A stretch of 64,000 nucleotides of DNA from Tsukamurella paurometabola (GTDB lineage: Bacteria; Actinomycetota; Actinomycetes; Mycobacteriales; Mycobacteriaceae): the NCBI RefSeq assembly GCF_900631615.1, contig NZ_LR131273.1, positions 2,170,001 to 2,234,000 of the forward strand, given 5' to 3'. Made by a program: the position numbers and the translations under genes. The notes beneath the pieces were generated by a model, which worked only from the letters and a program-made list of their open reading frames with translations, ran no database searches and was not told where the DNA came from. Positions 9,090-17,211 of this stretch are shown in pieces (position 1 is the first letter of the stretch; every line of letters starts with the position of its first letter).

Positions 9090-11333
9090 CTACGTCGCGC
9101 GACGGTCCGCGTACGCCTGCAGGTCCGCCACCTGCGCCGGGTCCAGCGACGGCCGCACGGCCTGCCGCGCCGCCTCGACATCGGCCGCGGTGACGGTGGC
9201 CGCGTCCAGGTCGCGCCGCATCGCCGTGAGGGCGGCCTCGCGCAGCAGCGCGCTGCAATCCGCCGCCGAGTACCCGTCCAGCTGCTCCGCCAGCGCCGGG
9301 AGGTTCACGTCGTCGGCCAGCGGGATCGACCGCGAGCTGGTCTTCAGTATCTCCGCGCGGGCCTCGGCGTCCGGCGGCGGCACGAAGATCAGCCGCTCCA
9401 GCCGGCCGGGTCGCAGCAGCGCGGGATCGACGAGGTCGGGGCGGTTCGTCGCGCCCAGGACCACCACGTCGCGCAGGGGTTCGGCGCCGTCGAGCTCGGT
9501 GAGCAGCGCGGCGACCACCTTGTCGCCGACCCCCGAGTCCGACGACTGACCGCGGCGCGGCGCGAGGGCGTCCACCTCGTCGAGGAAGATCAACGACGGT
9601 GCACTGCCGCGGGCCCGGGCGAACAGGTCGCGGACGGCCTTCTCCGATTCGCCGACCCACTTGTTCATCAGCTCCGCGCCCTTGACCGCGTGCACCGACA
9701 GCTGCCCCGACGCGGCGAGTGCGCGCACCACGAAGGTCTTGCCGCAGCCGGGCGGACCGTAGAGCAGCACGCCGCGCGGCGGCTCCACGCCGAGTCGCGC
9801 GAAGGTGTCCGGGTGACGCAGCGGCCACAGCACCGTCTCGGTGAGGGCCTGCTTGGTCTCGACCATGTCGCCCACGTCGTCGAGCGTGATCGAGCCGACC
9901 GAGACCTCCTCGGTCGCCGACCGGGACACCGGCCGGATCACGCCGAGCGCGCCCAGCAGATCGGGCTGGGTGATGGCGATCCGCTCGTCGGTGCCGACCA
10001 CCCGCGCCGCGGCCCGCAGCGCGCCCTCCCGGCACAGCGCGGCGAGGTCCGCCGCCACGAAGCCCGGCGCGCGCAGCGCGACCTCGTGCAGGTCCAGGTC
10101 CGCCGTCGGCGCCTCCCGCAGGAGCAGTTCCAGCAGCTGCTCGCGCTGCTTCGCGTCCGGCAGGTCGACGGTGACCGTCCGCTCCGCGAGGTCGGGCTCG
10201 CGCAGCCGTGAGTCCAGCTCGCCCGGGGCGGAGGTGGTCGCGAGGAGCGCGACGCGCGGCGTGGCGACCGCGCGGCGCAGTTCGTCGAGGATCATCGTCG
10301 AGACGGGTTCGCGGGTCGCGGGCAGCAGCGCCTCCACGTCGCGCACCAGCAGCGCGGCGCCGGGGCCCGGCCGGTCGGGATCACCGGCCGCACCGGCTGC
10401 CGCCTCACGCACGCGGCTCACCGCGCCGCGCACCCGCTCCAGCCGGGCCTGCGGCTCCAGCGCGCCGGTCAGCGCACCGTCGAGCTCGACGAGCGGCCGC
10501 GGCGCCACGACGGACCGCGCGACCGTGGCCTTGCCGCCGCCGGTGGGCCCGGTGATGAGGACGCCGAGGCGGGCGGGCGCGCCCAGCTTCTCGAGCAGTT
10601 CCGGCTCGTCGAGCGCCAGGGACAGCCACTCGGTGAGGCGGCGGACCGCGCCGTCGGCGCCGACCAGGTCCGCGACGGGGCGCACCGGCGGCGTCTCGAC
10701 CTCGGGCACCTCCTCGGTGAAGGTCACGACCGCAGCGCCCGGAGAGGTGGTCGGCGCGGCGGGGACCGCGGCACCGTCGTCGTCGGCCCACAGGACCGCG
10801 GAGTTCGGCTGCACCGAGACCGGCCCGGGCGACGGATCGACCGAGACCACGGTGAGCAGCTCGTTGGTCCAGGTGACCCCGACGAGCCGCGAGAGCTGCG
10901 CCGTCGCGTCCGCGGTCGACGTGCCGGGCCCCAGGTCGCGCGGCAACAGCGAGACGCTGTCGCCGGGCATCATCACCTTGCCGAGCAATGCCTGCCGCAG
11001 GGCGGCACCGTCGAGGGCGTTGCGGGTCAGGGCGCTGCCGCGCAGCAGCACCCGCTTCGCGCCGTAGACGGTGGCGGGCGAGATCACGACGGTCGCGTCC
11101 TCCCGCAGCCCGCAGTTCGTGATGGTCAGCTCGTCCAGGAGGGCCACGCCGGGCGCGGATCCGGCGGGCGCGGCGGCGACGACGGCGGCCGTGCGGCGCG
11201 CGCCGAGCAGCTCGATGCCGTCCCACTCGCGCAGGCCGAGCGCCGCGAGGGCCTCGGGGTGGATCCGGACGATGCCCCGTCGCGCCTCGAGGGCCGAGGT
11301 CTGCAGGCGGACGGTGAGCGAGAGGTTCGACAC
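9090..11333 (-). CDS. CDC48-like AAA ATPase with two AAA domains
   Basis: 747-aa cytoplasmic ATPase similar in layout to M. tuberculosis Rv0435c. An N-terminal barrel-like domain (about 1-200) is followed by D1 and D2. D2 has a canonical Walker A (GPPGCGKT, near residue 524), Walker B (LIFLDEVDAL, near 585) and arginine-finger region (LLRPGRLERL). D1 looks weakened: GPTGGGKAT lacks the usual Ser/Thr after the lysine, and LLVRDVEAL lacks the catalytic glutamate. I chose the GTG at 11333 over the GTG at 11342 because a TAGTGT hexamer sits exactly 7 nt before it, as in other leaderless genes here. It is likely a protein-unfolding or remodelling ATPase with unknown clients. Confidence 0.8.
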   Translation of the reverse strand: MSNLSLTVRLQTSALEARRGIVRIHPEALAALGLREWDGIELLGARRTAAVVAAAPAGSAPGVALLDELTITNCGLREDATVVISPATVYGAKRVLLRGSALTRNALDGAALRQALLGKVMMPGDSVSLLPRDLGPGTSTADATAQLSRLVGVTWTNELLTVVSVDPSPGPVSVQPNSAVLWADDDGAAVPAAPTTSPGAAVVTFTEEVPEVETPPVRPVADLVGADGAVRRLTEWLSLALDEPELLEKLGAPARLGVLITGPTGGGKATVARSVVAPRPLVELDGALTGALEPQARLERVRGAVSRVREAAAGAAGDPDRPGPGAALLVRDVEALLPATREPVSTMILDELRRAVATPRVALLATTSAPGELDSRLREPDLAERTVTVDLPDAKQREQLLELLLREAPTADLDLHEVALRAPGFVAADLAALCREGALRAAARVVGTDERIAITQPDLLGALGVIRPVSRSATEEVSVGSITLDDVGDMVETKQALTETVLWPLRHPDTFARLGVEPPRGVLLYGPPGCGKTFVVRALAASGQLSVHAVKGAELMNKWVGESEKAVRDLFARARGSAPSLIFLDEVDALAPRRGQSSDSGVGDKVVAALLTELDGAEPLRDVVVLGATNRPDLVDPALLRPGRLERLIFVPPPDAEARAEILKTSSRSIPLADDVNLPALAEQLDGYSAADCSALLREAALTAMRRDLDAATVTAADVEAARQAVRPSLDPAQVADLQAYADRRAT

Positions 11334-11340
11334 CCGCCCC

Positions 11341-11346
11341 ACACTA
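11341..11346 (-). promoter_or_regulatory. Probable -10 hexamer of leaderless AAA ATPase mRNA
   Basis: TAGTGT on the minus strand, 7 nt before the GTG at 11333. The hexamer overlaps the alternative upstream GTG, which argues against that start. Spacing fits transcription beginning at the start codon. Confidence 0.45.
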
Positions 11347-11387
11347 GTTCGCCCCGCCGCACCACGACGGGGCGCGACGGGACCGGG

Positions 11388-12284
11388 TCAGTCCTCCCGG
11401 GTCGGGCGGCGCAGCCCGAGGCGGGCGGCGGTGCGCCGGCCACCCCGGCCGGCGGTCGCGGCGCGACGGTGCGGCCGCACCGGGCGGCGCTGCTCGCGGC
11501 GCATCGCGCGACGTTCCGCGGGCTTGCGGTCCCAGGCCTCGGGCCGGGCGACGACCCACCGCTTGGACCGCCACGCGAACGGGATGTGCAACAGGTAGAG
11601 CGCGATCACCAGCAGCAGCGCGATGTACGGGTAGGTCAGGATCAGCGCCGCCAGGCCCGCGACGGCGACCAGCACCCCCGCGGCCTTCGCGGGCTGCACC
11701 GTCATCGTCTTGAAGCTGGACGTCGGGATCCGGGAGACGGTCAGCGCGGCGACGAACAGCGTCCACGCCGCGACCATCGGGGTGCTGACCCACCAGCCGT
11801 CGCCCCATTCCTGCTGGGCGGCGAGCGGCGCGAGGACCAGCATGGCGCCGGCGGGCGCGGGCACGCCGACGAAGAAGTCCTTCGTGTACGCGGGGGCCGT
11901 CGGGTCGGCGGCGAGGGTGTTGAACCGGGCCAGCCGCAGCACCATCGCCACCACGTACAGCAGCGCGACGATCCACCCCGCCGGCGAGCCGGGGAAGCAC
12001 ACGAAGTACAGGATCAGCGCCGGCGTGACACCGAAGTTGATGGCGTCGGCCAGGGAGTCCAGCTCGGCGCCGATCCGGGTGGAGGCGCCCAGCAGCCGCG
12101 CCACGCGGCCGTCGAGGCCGTCGAGGATAGCGGCGATCACGACCAGCATGATCGCCAGGTCGACCTTGCCGTCCGCAGCGAACCGCACGCCCGTCAGACC
12201 CGCGCAGAGCGCGGCCACCGTCAGCATGGACGGCAGGATCATGACGCCGACGGGGCGGTGGGGTGCGCTGGGGGACTCGGTCAC
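11388..12284 (-). CDS. pssA: CDP-diacylglycerol-serine O-phosphatidyltransferase
   Basis: 298-aa integral membrane enzyme that joins CDP-diacylglycerol and serine to make phosphatidylserine. The CDP-alcohol phosphatidyltransferase motif DG-x2-AR-x8-G-x3-D-x3-D is complete (DGLDGRVARLLG...GAELDSLAD, near residues 45-70), followed by several hydrophobic helices. The C-terminal ~50 residues are Arg-rich. The GTG at 12284 overlaps the psd stop (GTGA), so the two enzymes of phosphatidylethanolamine synthesis are translationally coupled, in the same order as in mycobacteria. Confidence 0.9.
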   Translation of the reverse strand: MTESPSAPHRPVGVMILPSMLTVAALCAGLTGVRFAADGKVDLAIMLVVIAAILDGLDGRVARLLGASTRIGAELDSLADAINFGVTPALILYFVCFPGSPAGWIVALLYVVAMVLRLARFNTLAADPTAPAYTKDFFVGVPAPAGAMLVLAPLAAQQEWGDGWWVSTPMVAAWTLFVAALTVSRIPTSSFKTMTVQPAKAAGVLVAVAGLAALILTYPYIALLLVIALYLLHIPFAWRSKRWVVARPEAWDRKPAERRAMRREQRRPVRPHRRAATAGRGGRRTAARLGLRRPTRED

Positions 12285-13003
12285 GGCAGGCGCGCGATCA
12301 CGGTCTCGGCGGCCACCGCGCGCTGGCCGCTGTAGACGGTCAGCTCGGTGCCGGCGGGGAAGTAGGTGTCGACGCGGGAGCCGAACCGGATGATGCCGTA
12401 GGTCTCGCCCAGTTCGAGGGTGTCGCCGGGCGCGCAGTCGGTGCGGATGCGCCGCGCCACGAGGCCGGCGATCTGCACCACACCCACCGGACCGTGCTCG
12501 GTGGCGAGGCGGACCGCGGTGCGCTCGTTGCGGTCGCTGGCCTCGGGGAGGTCGGCGGGCAGGAACGCACCGTCGGTGTGCACCACGGAGTCGACGACGC
12601 CGGCCAGCGGCGCGCGCTGGACGTGCGCGTCGAACACCGACAGGAAGATCGACACCCGGGGAAGCGGCGCATCGCCGAGGCCCAGCTCGCGGGGCGGCAC
12701 GTGCTGGTCCACGAGGGTCACCTCGCCGTCCGCGGGGGCCACCGCGACGCCCTCGGCGGTGGGCGTCACGCGGGCCGGGTGCCGGAAGAAGCCGGCGCAC
12801 GCGGCCGCCGTGATCAGGGCGGGCACCCGGATCCAGCTCTTGCGGTAGCCCACCGCGGCCACCCCGAGGGAGCCCGCGATGAACGGGACCCCGGCGGGGT
12901 GCAGCGGCGGGACGGTGTGCCGGATCAGCTCCGTGATGTGCTCGATGCCGGTGGAGTGCTCGGTCAGATGCCCGTCGACCGGCGTGCGAGGTCGGCGCGC
13001 CAC
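12281..13003 (-). CDS. psd: Phosphatidylserine decarboxylase
   Basis: 240-aa pyruvoyl-dependent decarboxylase that converts phosphatidylserine to phosphatidylethanolamine. The C-terminal RFGSR motif holds the Gly-Ser bond where the proenzyme cleaves itself and forms the pyruvoyl group. FFRHPAR, PADGEV and SVFDAHVQRAP match other conserved blocks of the family. The short length fits the actinobacterial form. An AGAGAGGA-like ribosome-binding site precedes the GTG at 13003. pssA follows with a 4-nt overlap. Confidence 0.92.
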   Translation of the reverse strand: MARRPRTPVDGHLTEHSTGIEHITELIRHTVPPLHPAGVPFIAGSLGVAAVGYRKSWIRVPALITAAACAGFFRHPARVTPTAEGVAVAPADGEVTLVDQHVPPRELGLGDAPLPRVSIFLSVFDAHVQRAPLAGVVDSVVHTDGAFLPADLPEASDRNERTAVRLATEHGPVGVVQIAGLVARRIRTDCAPGDTLELGETYGIIRFGSRVDTYFPAGTELTVYSGQRAVAAETVIARLP

Positions 13004-13029
13004 CTGACGTCCTCTCTGTTCGCGTTCAT

Positions 13030-13054
13030 GTCGGGGGACATTCTGTCACCCGAC
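13030..13054. terminator. Short hairpin between glsB-like gene and psd
   Basis: GTCGGGGGACA (13030-13040) and TGTCACCCGAC (13044-13054) pair with one mismatch around a 3-nt loop. There is no T-tract. It could attenuate readthrough from the glsB-like gene into psd, or just be a stem in the operon mRNA. Confidence 0.35.
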
Positions 13055-13061
13055 GGTGCGA

Positions 13062-13367
13062 TCACTTGCGTCCGGTGACGAGCTTCACTGCCCCGATGAG
13101 CACGCAGGCGCCGACGAGCGCGGTGAGGAAGGTGAGGATCCACCCGAAGGTGCCGGTCTGGACGTCGAACAGGCGCAGCACGTATCCGCCGAGCCAGCCG
13201 CCGATCACGCCGGCCAGCACGTTCTTGATGATGCCCATGTCCTTGTCGGTGCCCATGATCTTGCTGGCGATCCAGCCCGCGAGGCCGCCGATGATGATCC
13301 AGGCGAACCAGCCGGGGCTGAAATTGGCCGATGCGAGCATGACGGTGTCTGCGTTCTGCGCGACCAT
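13062..13367 (-). CDS. GlsB/YeaQ/YmgE-family membrane protein
   Basis: 101-aa membrane protein of the transglycosylase-associated / YeaQ-YmgE stress family. Gly-rich helices are typical (WIIIGGLAGWIASKIMG, NVLAGVIGGWLGGYVL), with a third helix near the C-terminus. Its role is not well defined; relatives are often stress-induced. A GAGGAGA ribosome-binding site lies before the ATG, 13 bp after moeA, so it is probably co-transcribed with moeA and possibly psd. This gene separates moeA from psd, which are closer in mycobacteria. Confidence 0.8.
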   Translation of the reverse strand: MVAQNADTVMLASANFSPGWFAWIIIGGLAGWIASKIMGTDKDMGIIKNVLAGVIGGWLGGYVLRLFDVQTGTFGWILTFLTALVGACVLIGAVKLVTGRK

Positions 13368-13380
13368 GAATGTCTCCTCG

Positions 13381-14589
13381 TTAGTCGTTCAGGAGAATAA
13401 GTTCCACCGGGGTCCCCGCGGCCAGATGCTCGACCTCGGCGGGGACGTCCAGCAGGCAATTCGCCTGTGAAAGCCATCGTAGGTAGTGCGAACCCGGCCC
13501 GCCGAGAACCGAGACCGAATCGGTACCGTCGGCGTTCCGCGTCAGGAGTCCACGCAGGTACTGGCGTTTCCCGGGGATCGAGTCGACGGGCTCGGCGAGC
13601 CGCGCGGCGCGTCGCGAGCGGTCCGGCAGCCCCATCGCCGCGCGCAGCGCGGGCCGCAGGAAGACCTCGAACGAGACGAGTGCGCTCACCGGGTTGCCCG
13701 GGAACGTCACGAAGGGGACCCGCGCACCGTCGTCGAATCCGACGGTGCCGCAGCCCTGTGGCATGCCCGGCTGCATCGCGACCTTGACGAACGCGACGCC
13801 GCGGGACGCCAGCGCGTCCTTGACCACCTCGAACGCCCCGGCGCTGACCCCGCCGCTGGTGACCACGAGGTCGACGTCGCCCGCGCCGAGCCGCTCCGCG
13901 AGGCGCCCGAGCAGCTCGTCCGGGTGGTCGGCGACGAACCGCAGCACCTCGGCGGTGGCCCCGGCCTCGCGGATCGCGCTCGCGAGCATCGGGGCGTTGG
14001 ACTCGTAGATCTGCCCGGGGCGCAGCGGCGTGCCCGGTTCCACCAGCTCGGAGCCGGTGGACAGGACGGCGACGTGCAGCGGGGCGCAGACGCGGACCGT
14101 CGGATAGCCGAGCGCCGCCAGCAGCCCGACGGTGCCCGGCCCGATCCGCTCGCCGCCGCGCAGCGCGACCTCGCCGGCCGCGATGTCGCTGCCCGCGGCG
14201 CGGAAGAACCGGCCCGGTTCGGGCGTCTCGTCGATGCGGACCCGCTCGACCCCGCCGTCGGTCCGCTCGACCGGGACGATGGCGTCGGCACCGTCGGGCA
14301 CGGGGGCGCCGGTCATGATGCGGCACGCGGCCCCGGGCGGGAGCGCGGGCACGTCGGTGCGGCCGGCGGGCACGTCGAACGCGACGGGCAGCACGGCGCC
14401 CGCGACGGCCTCGGCGGCGCGCACCGCGTAGCCGTCCATCGCGGAGTTGGTGAACGGCGGCAGCGAGATCGGCGCGACGACGTCACGCGCGACGGTCAGG
14501 CCGGCGGCCTGCTCCGGAGCCAGATCGACGATGCGTCGGCGCGGGATCAGCGCGGCGACGGCGGCGCGGTGCTCGTCGACGGACCGCAT
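13381..14589 (-). CDS. moeA: Molybdopterin molybdenumtransferase
   Basis: 402-aa MoeA, the enzyme that inserts molybdate into adenylylated molybdopterin. Conserved blocks are PPFTNSAMDGYAV near residue 43, CRIMTGAPVPDGADAIVPVE, TSGGVSAG (the MoCF-binding loop) and FPGNPVSALVSFEVFLRP. The position beside psd/pssA and the AAA ATPase matches mycobacterial moeA2. The ATG at 14589 overlaps the M20 peptidase stop by one base (TGATG), which suggests coupled translation. It is cytoplasmic. Confidence 0.92.
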   Translation of the reverse strand: MRSVDEHRAAVAALIPRRRIVDLAPEQAAGLTVARDVVAPISLPPFTNSAMDGYAVRAAEAVAGAVLPVAFDVPAGRTDVPALPPGAACRIMTGAPVPDGADAIVPVERTDGGVERVRIDETPEPGRFFRAAGSDIAAGEVALRGGERIGPGTVGLLAALGYPTVRVCAPLHVAVLSTGSELVEPGTPLRPGQIYESNAPMLASAIREAGATAEVLRFVADHPDELLGRLAERLGAGDVDLVVTSGGVSAGAFEVVKDALASRGVAFVKVAMQPGMPQGCGTVGFDDGARVPFVTFPGNPVSALVSFEVFLRPALRAAMGLPDRSRRAARLAEPVDSIPGKRQYLRGLLTRNADGTDSVSVLGGPGSHYLRWLSQANCLLDVPAEVEHLAAGTPVELILLND

Positions 14590-15962
14590 CACGCGGAGCC
14601 CAGGCGGGTGAGCAACAGCGCCTCGGCGAGCGCGGTGCGCCGCAGCTCGGCGGGGTCGACGGACTCGTTGGGCGCGTGGATGCGGCACTGCGGCTCCTCG
14701 ACGCCGAGCAGCGCGATCTCGGCGTTCGGCGCGGCCCTGCGCAGCTGCGTGCACAGCGGAATGGAGCCGCCCTGGCCGCTGAAGGCGACCTCGGCCCCGT
14801 CGTACGCCTCGACGAGGGCCTCCTGCAGCACCCGGTAGGCGGGGCCGGTGGTCTCGGCGGCGAAGGGCTCGCCGACGGACTCGACGACGGCGTGGACGTG
14901 CGCGCCCCAGGGGGCGTGGCGGGTCAGGTGCGCGACGAGGAGCTCGCCGGCGTGGCGCGGATCGGTGCCCGGCGGGACGCGCAGGTTGAGCAGGGCCGCG
15001 GCGCGGGGCTGGATGGCCGCGGCGGCGGTGGCCGTCGCGGGGGCGTCGATTCCGATGACGGTGACCGCGGGGCGTGCCCACAGCTGGTCGGCGATGGTGC
15101 CGGAGCCGAGGATGGCGGCGTCGTCGTGGATGGCGGCGTCGGCGGCGAACTGCGCCGGCTCGTAGGGCTCGCCCGCCCACCGCGCGGAGCTGTCGAGCCC
15201 GTCGATCGTCGTGTTGCCGAAGCCGTCGCGCAGGGTGGCGAGCAGCGCGATGAGGGCGGCGATGGCGTCGGGCGCGGCGCCGCCGAAGGCGCCGGAATGC
15301 AGGTCGGACGTGCCGGTGCTGAGCTCGACGCGCACGCTCGCGACGCCCCGCAGCGACGTGGTCAGCGTGGGCCGGCCGACGGCGACGTTGCCGGTGTCGC
15401 CGATGACGATGAGGTCGGCCCGCGCGAGCTCGGGACGCTCGGCGACGAGGTCCTCGAGGCCCGCGCCGCCGCCCTCCTCCGAGCCCTCGATGATGATCCG
15501 CACGCCGACCGGGAAGGAGCCGTCCGCACCGCGGACCGCCCGCAGCGCGGTCAGGTGCGCGACGAGGTTGCCCTTGCAGTCGGCGGCCCCGCGGCCGTAC
15601 CAGCGCTCGACGCCGTCGGGGCCGGGCCGGGGGGTGAGCGTGAACGGATCGGAGTCCCAGGCCTCGCGCGGGCCGGGCGGCTGCACGTCGTGGTGGCTGT
15701 AGAGCAGCACCGTCGGCGCGCCGTCGGGGGCGGGCGTGTGCCCGACGACCGCGATCGACCCGTCGGACGTGGTGATCTGCTCGATGTTCTCGATGCCGGC
15801 TGCGGCGAACGCCTGCGCCACCCACGCCGCGGACGCCGTGTTGGGCTCGGCGCCGAATTCGGGGGAGTCGTGCACGGACGGGTGCGCCACCAGCTCCGCC
15901 AGGTCCGACCTGGCCTTGTCCATCAGGTTCTCGACGGTGTCCTGCAGGCTGCGCTCGGTCAT
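14589..15962 (-). CDS. M20-family dipeptidase
   Basis: 457-aa metallopeptidase of the M20 dipeptidase group. Metal-binding blocks are visible in order: LLYSHHDVQP (His and Asp), GRGAADCKG (bridging Asp), EGSEEGGG (catalytic and ligand Glu), IGDTGN and the C-terminal CRIHAPNESV histidine. FSGQGGSIP and the central dimerisation domain (DLHSGAFGG) fit dipeptidases rather than succinyl-diaminopimelate desuccinylase. The start sits 6 nt after a TAGGGT hexamer, suggesting a leaderless transcript and that this is the first gene of the moeA-glsB run. Confidence 0.88.
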   Translation of the reverse strand: MTERSLQDTVENLMDKARSDLAELVAHPSVHDSPEFGAEPNTASAAWVAQAFAAAGIENIEQITTSDGSIAVVGHTPAPDGAPTVLLYSHHDVQPPGPREAWDSDPFTLTPRPGPDGVERWYGRGAADCKGNLVAHLTALRAVRGADGSFPVGVRIIIEGSEEGGGAGLEDLVAERPELARADLIVIGDTGNVAVGRPTLTTSLRGVASVRVELSTGTSDLHSGAFGGAAPDAIAALIALLATLRDGFGNTTIDGLDSSARWAGEPYEPAQFAADAAIHDDAAILGSGTIADQLWARPAVTVIGIDAPATATAAAAIQPRAAALLNLRVPPGTDPRHAGELLVAHLTRHAPWGAHVHAVVESVGEPFAAETTGPAYRVLQEALVEAYDGAEVAFSGQGGSIPLCTQLRRAAPNAEIALLGVEEPQCRIHAPNESVDPAELRRTALAEALLLTRLGSA

Positions 15963-15968
15963 CGGCTC

Positions 15969-15974
15969 ACCCTA
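15969..15974 (-). promoter_or_regulatory. Probable -10 hexamer of leaderless M20 peptidase mRNA
   Basis: TAGGGT on the minus strand, 6 nt before the ATG at 15962. There is no purine-rich ribosome-binding site in the short gap. Confidence 0.4.
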
Positions 15975-16039
15975 GCGCGGCTTAAGTGCGTGCCCAGCGG
16001 GTCGTGGTTCACTTGTGTGAACTCTTGGAGGAGGAATCC

Positions 16040-17203
16040 ATGCTGCGTAAGTCGCTGTGCGCGGTGGGCGGCGCCCTGCTGCTCGTGGGGTGTTCGACGA
16101 CGGTGCCGGGCTCGCCGGAGGCCGATCCGTCGGGCGTGCCGAGGCCGGACACCGGCTCGTACGCGACCGCCCCTCGGCAGGTCGCCCCGATGACGGAGAA
16201 GTCCCAGGTCGCGGCGGAGGGCTTCCGAATGATGGAGATCATTCCGCTCGCGACGGAGGTCGACGGTGCCCTCCGCTACGGCCGTTCGCCCAAGGTCGGG
16301 CAGATGCTGGACGTCAGTAAGTCCCTGTACGGCGAGGGGGTCGGAACGGCGCTCGCCGGCCACGAGGTGGCCGCCACCACGTCGGCGTGGGACAAGGTGC
16401 CGGGATCGGACGCCTCGACGTCGGGGACCAACCTGCTCATGGGCCTGTTCCGGTTCAAGGACGAGGCGGCGGCGCGATCCGCCGTCGCCGCGCCGTCGGT
16501 CCTCGCCGAGGACAAGGACAGCAGCGGCTCGACGCCGACGCCGAAGGCACCGGTCGCCGTCCCCGGGTATCCGGGCGCGAAGGCGTACACGAAGTCCTAC
16601 GCGGACACGAAGGCGACGGTCGCGCTCCTGGTGAGCGGGCGCTTCGTCCTCTCCGCGTACACCACGGGGCCCGTCGATCACATCAAGAAGTTCTTCGACC
16701 TGCAGCTCCCCGCGCTCAAGGCCTTCACCCCGACGCCCGTGGACAAGTTCTCCACGCTCACGCGCGATCACGACGGCCTGTTGCAGTACACGCTCGCGGA
16801 GGAACGCCCCACCATCTACCAGGCGACCTTCACGGCGCGGGCGATCTTGAACGCGCAGACCGACATCGCCGGTGCTGCGAAGGATTTCGCCGACGCCGGT
16901 GTCGATTACGTCGCCAATGCGGGGAACACGGTCTCTCGCGCCCGGGACGCGGCGGGCGCCGCGCTCCTCGCCGAGCGGTCGATCGCCGGTACGAAGGCCC
17001 TGCGGGCGGGCACCGAGGCCGCGGTTCGCGGTGTGCCCGGTGGGCGCTGCCTCACGTATCCGACCTACAAGGGGTCGAAGGACTCCCGGACGTATTGTGT
17101 GGCGCCCGTCGGGCGGTACCTGGCCGAGGTGACCGACAGCCAGGAAGGTCGGGCCAAGCAGGCGATCGGCGCCTCGTATCTGATTCTGCAGCAGGCGAAA
17201 TGA
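16040..17203 (+). CDS. Mycobacterial-type lipoprotein (DUF7373-like), first of a pair
   Basis: 387-aa secreted lipoprotein. GGAGGAGG precedes the ATG at 16040, which fixes the start. The signal peptide ends in the lipobox LLVGC, and the mature protein begins with a Ser/Thr/Pro-rich region. The rest is a two-part fold of a family seen widely in mycobacteria and relatives, with no known activity. Two C-terminal cysteines (RCLTYPTYKG and TYCVAPVGRY) are also found in the next gene, suggesting a disulfide. The stop overlaps an ATG (ATGA) at the start region of its paralogue. Confidence 0.75.
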   Translation: MLRKSLCAVGGALLLVGCSTTVPGSPEADPSGVPRPDTGSYATAPRQVAPMTEKSQVAAEGFRMMEIIPLATEVDGALRYGRSPKVGQMLDVSKSLYGEGVGTALAGHEVAATTSAWDKVPGSDASTSGTNLLMGLFRFKDEAAARSAVAAPSVLAEDKDSSGSTPTPKAPVAVPGYPGAKAYTKSYADTKATVALLVSGRFVLSAYTTGPVDHIKKFFDLQLPALKAFTPTPVDKFSTLTRDHDGLLQYTLAEERPTIYQATFTARAILNAQTDIAGAAKDFADAGVDYVANAGNTVSRARDAAGAALLAERSIAGTKALRAGTEAAVRGVPGGRCLTYPTYKGSKDSRTYCVAPVGRYLAEVTDSQEGRAKQAIGASYLILQQAK

Positions 17204-17211
17204 GGATGGTC

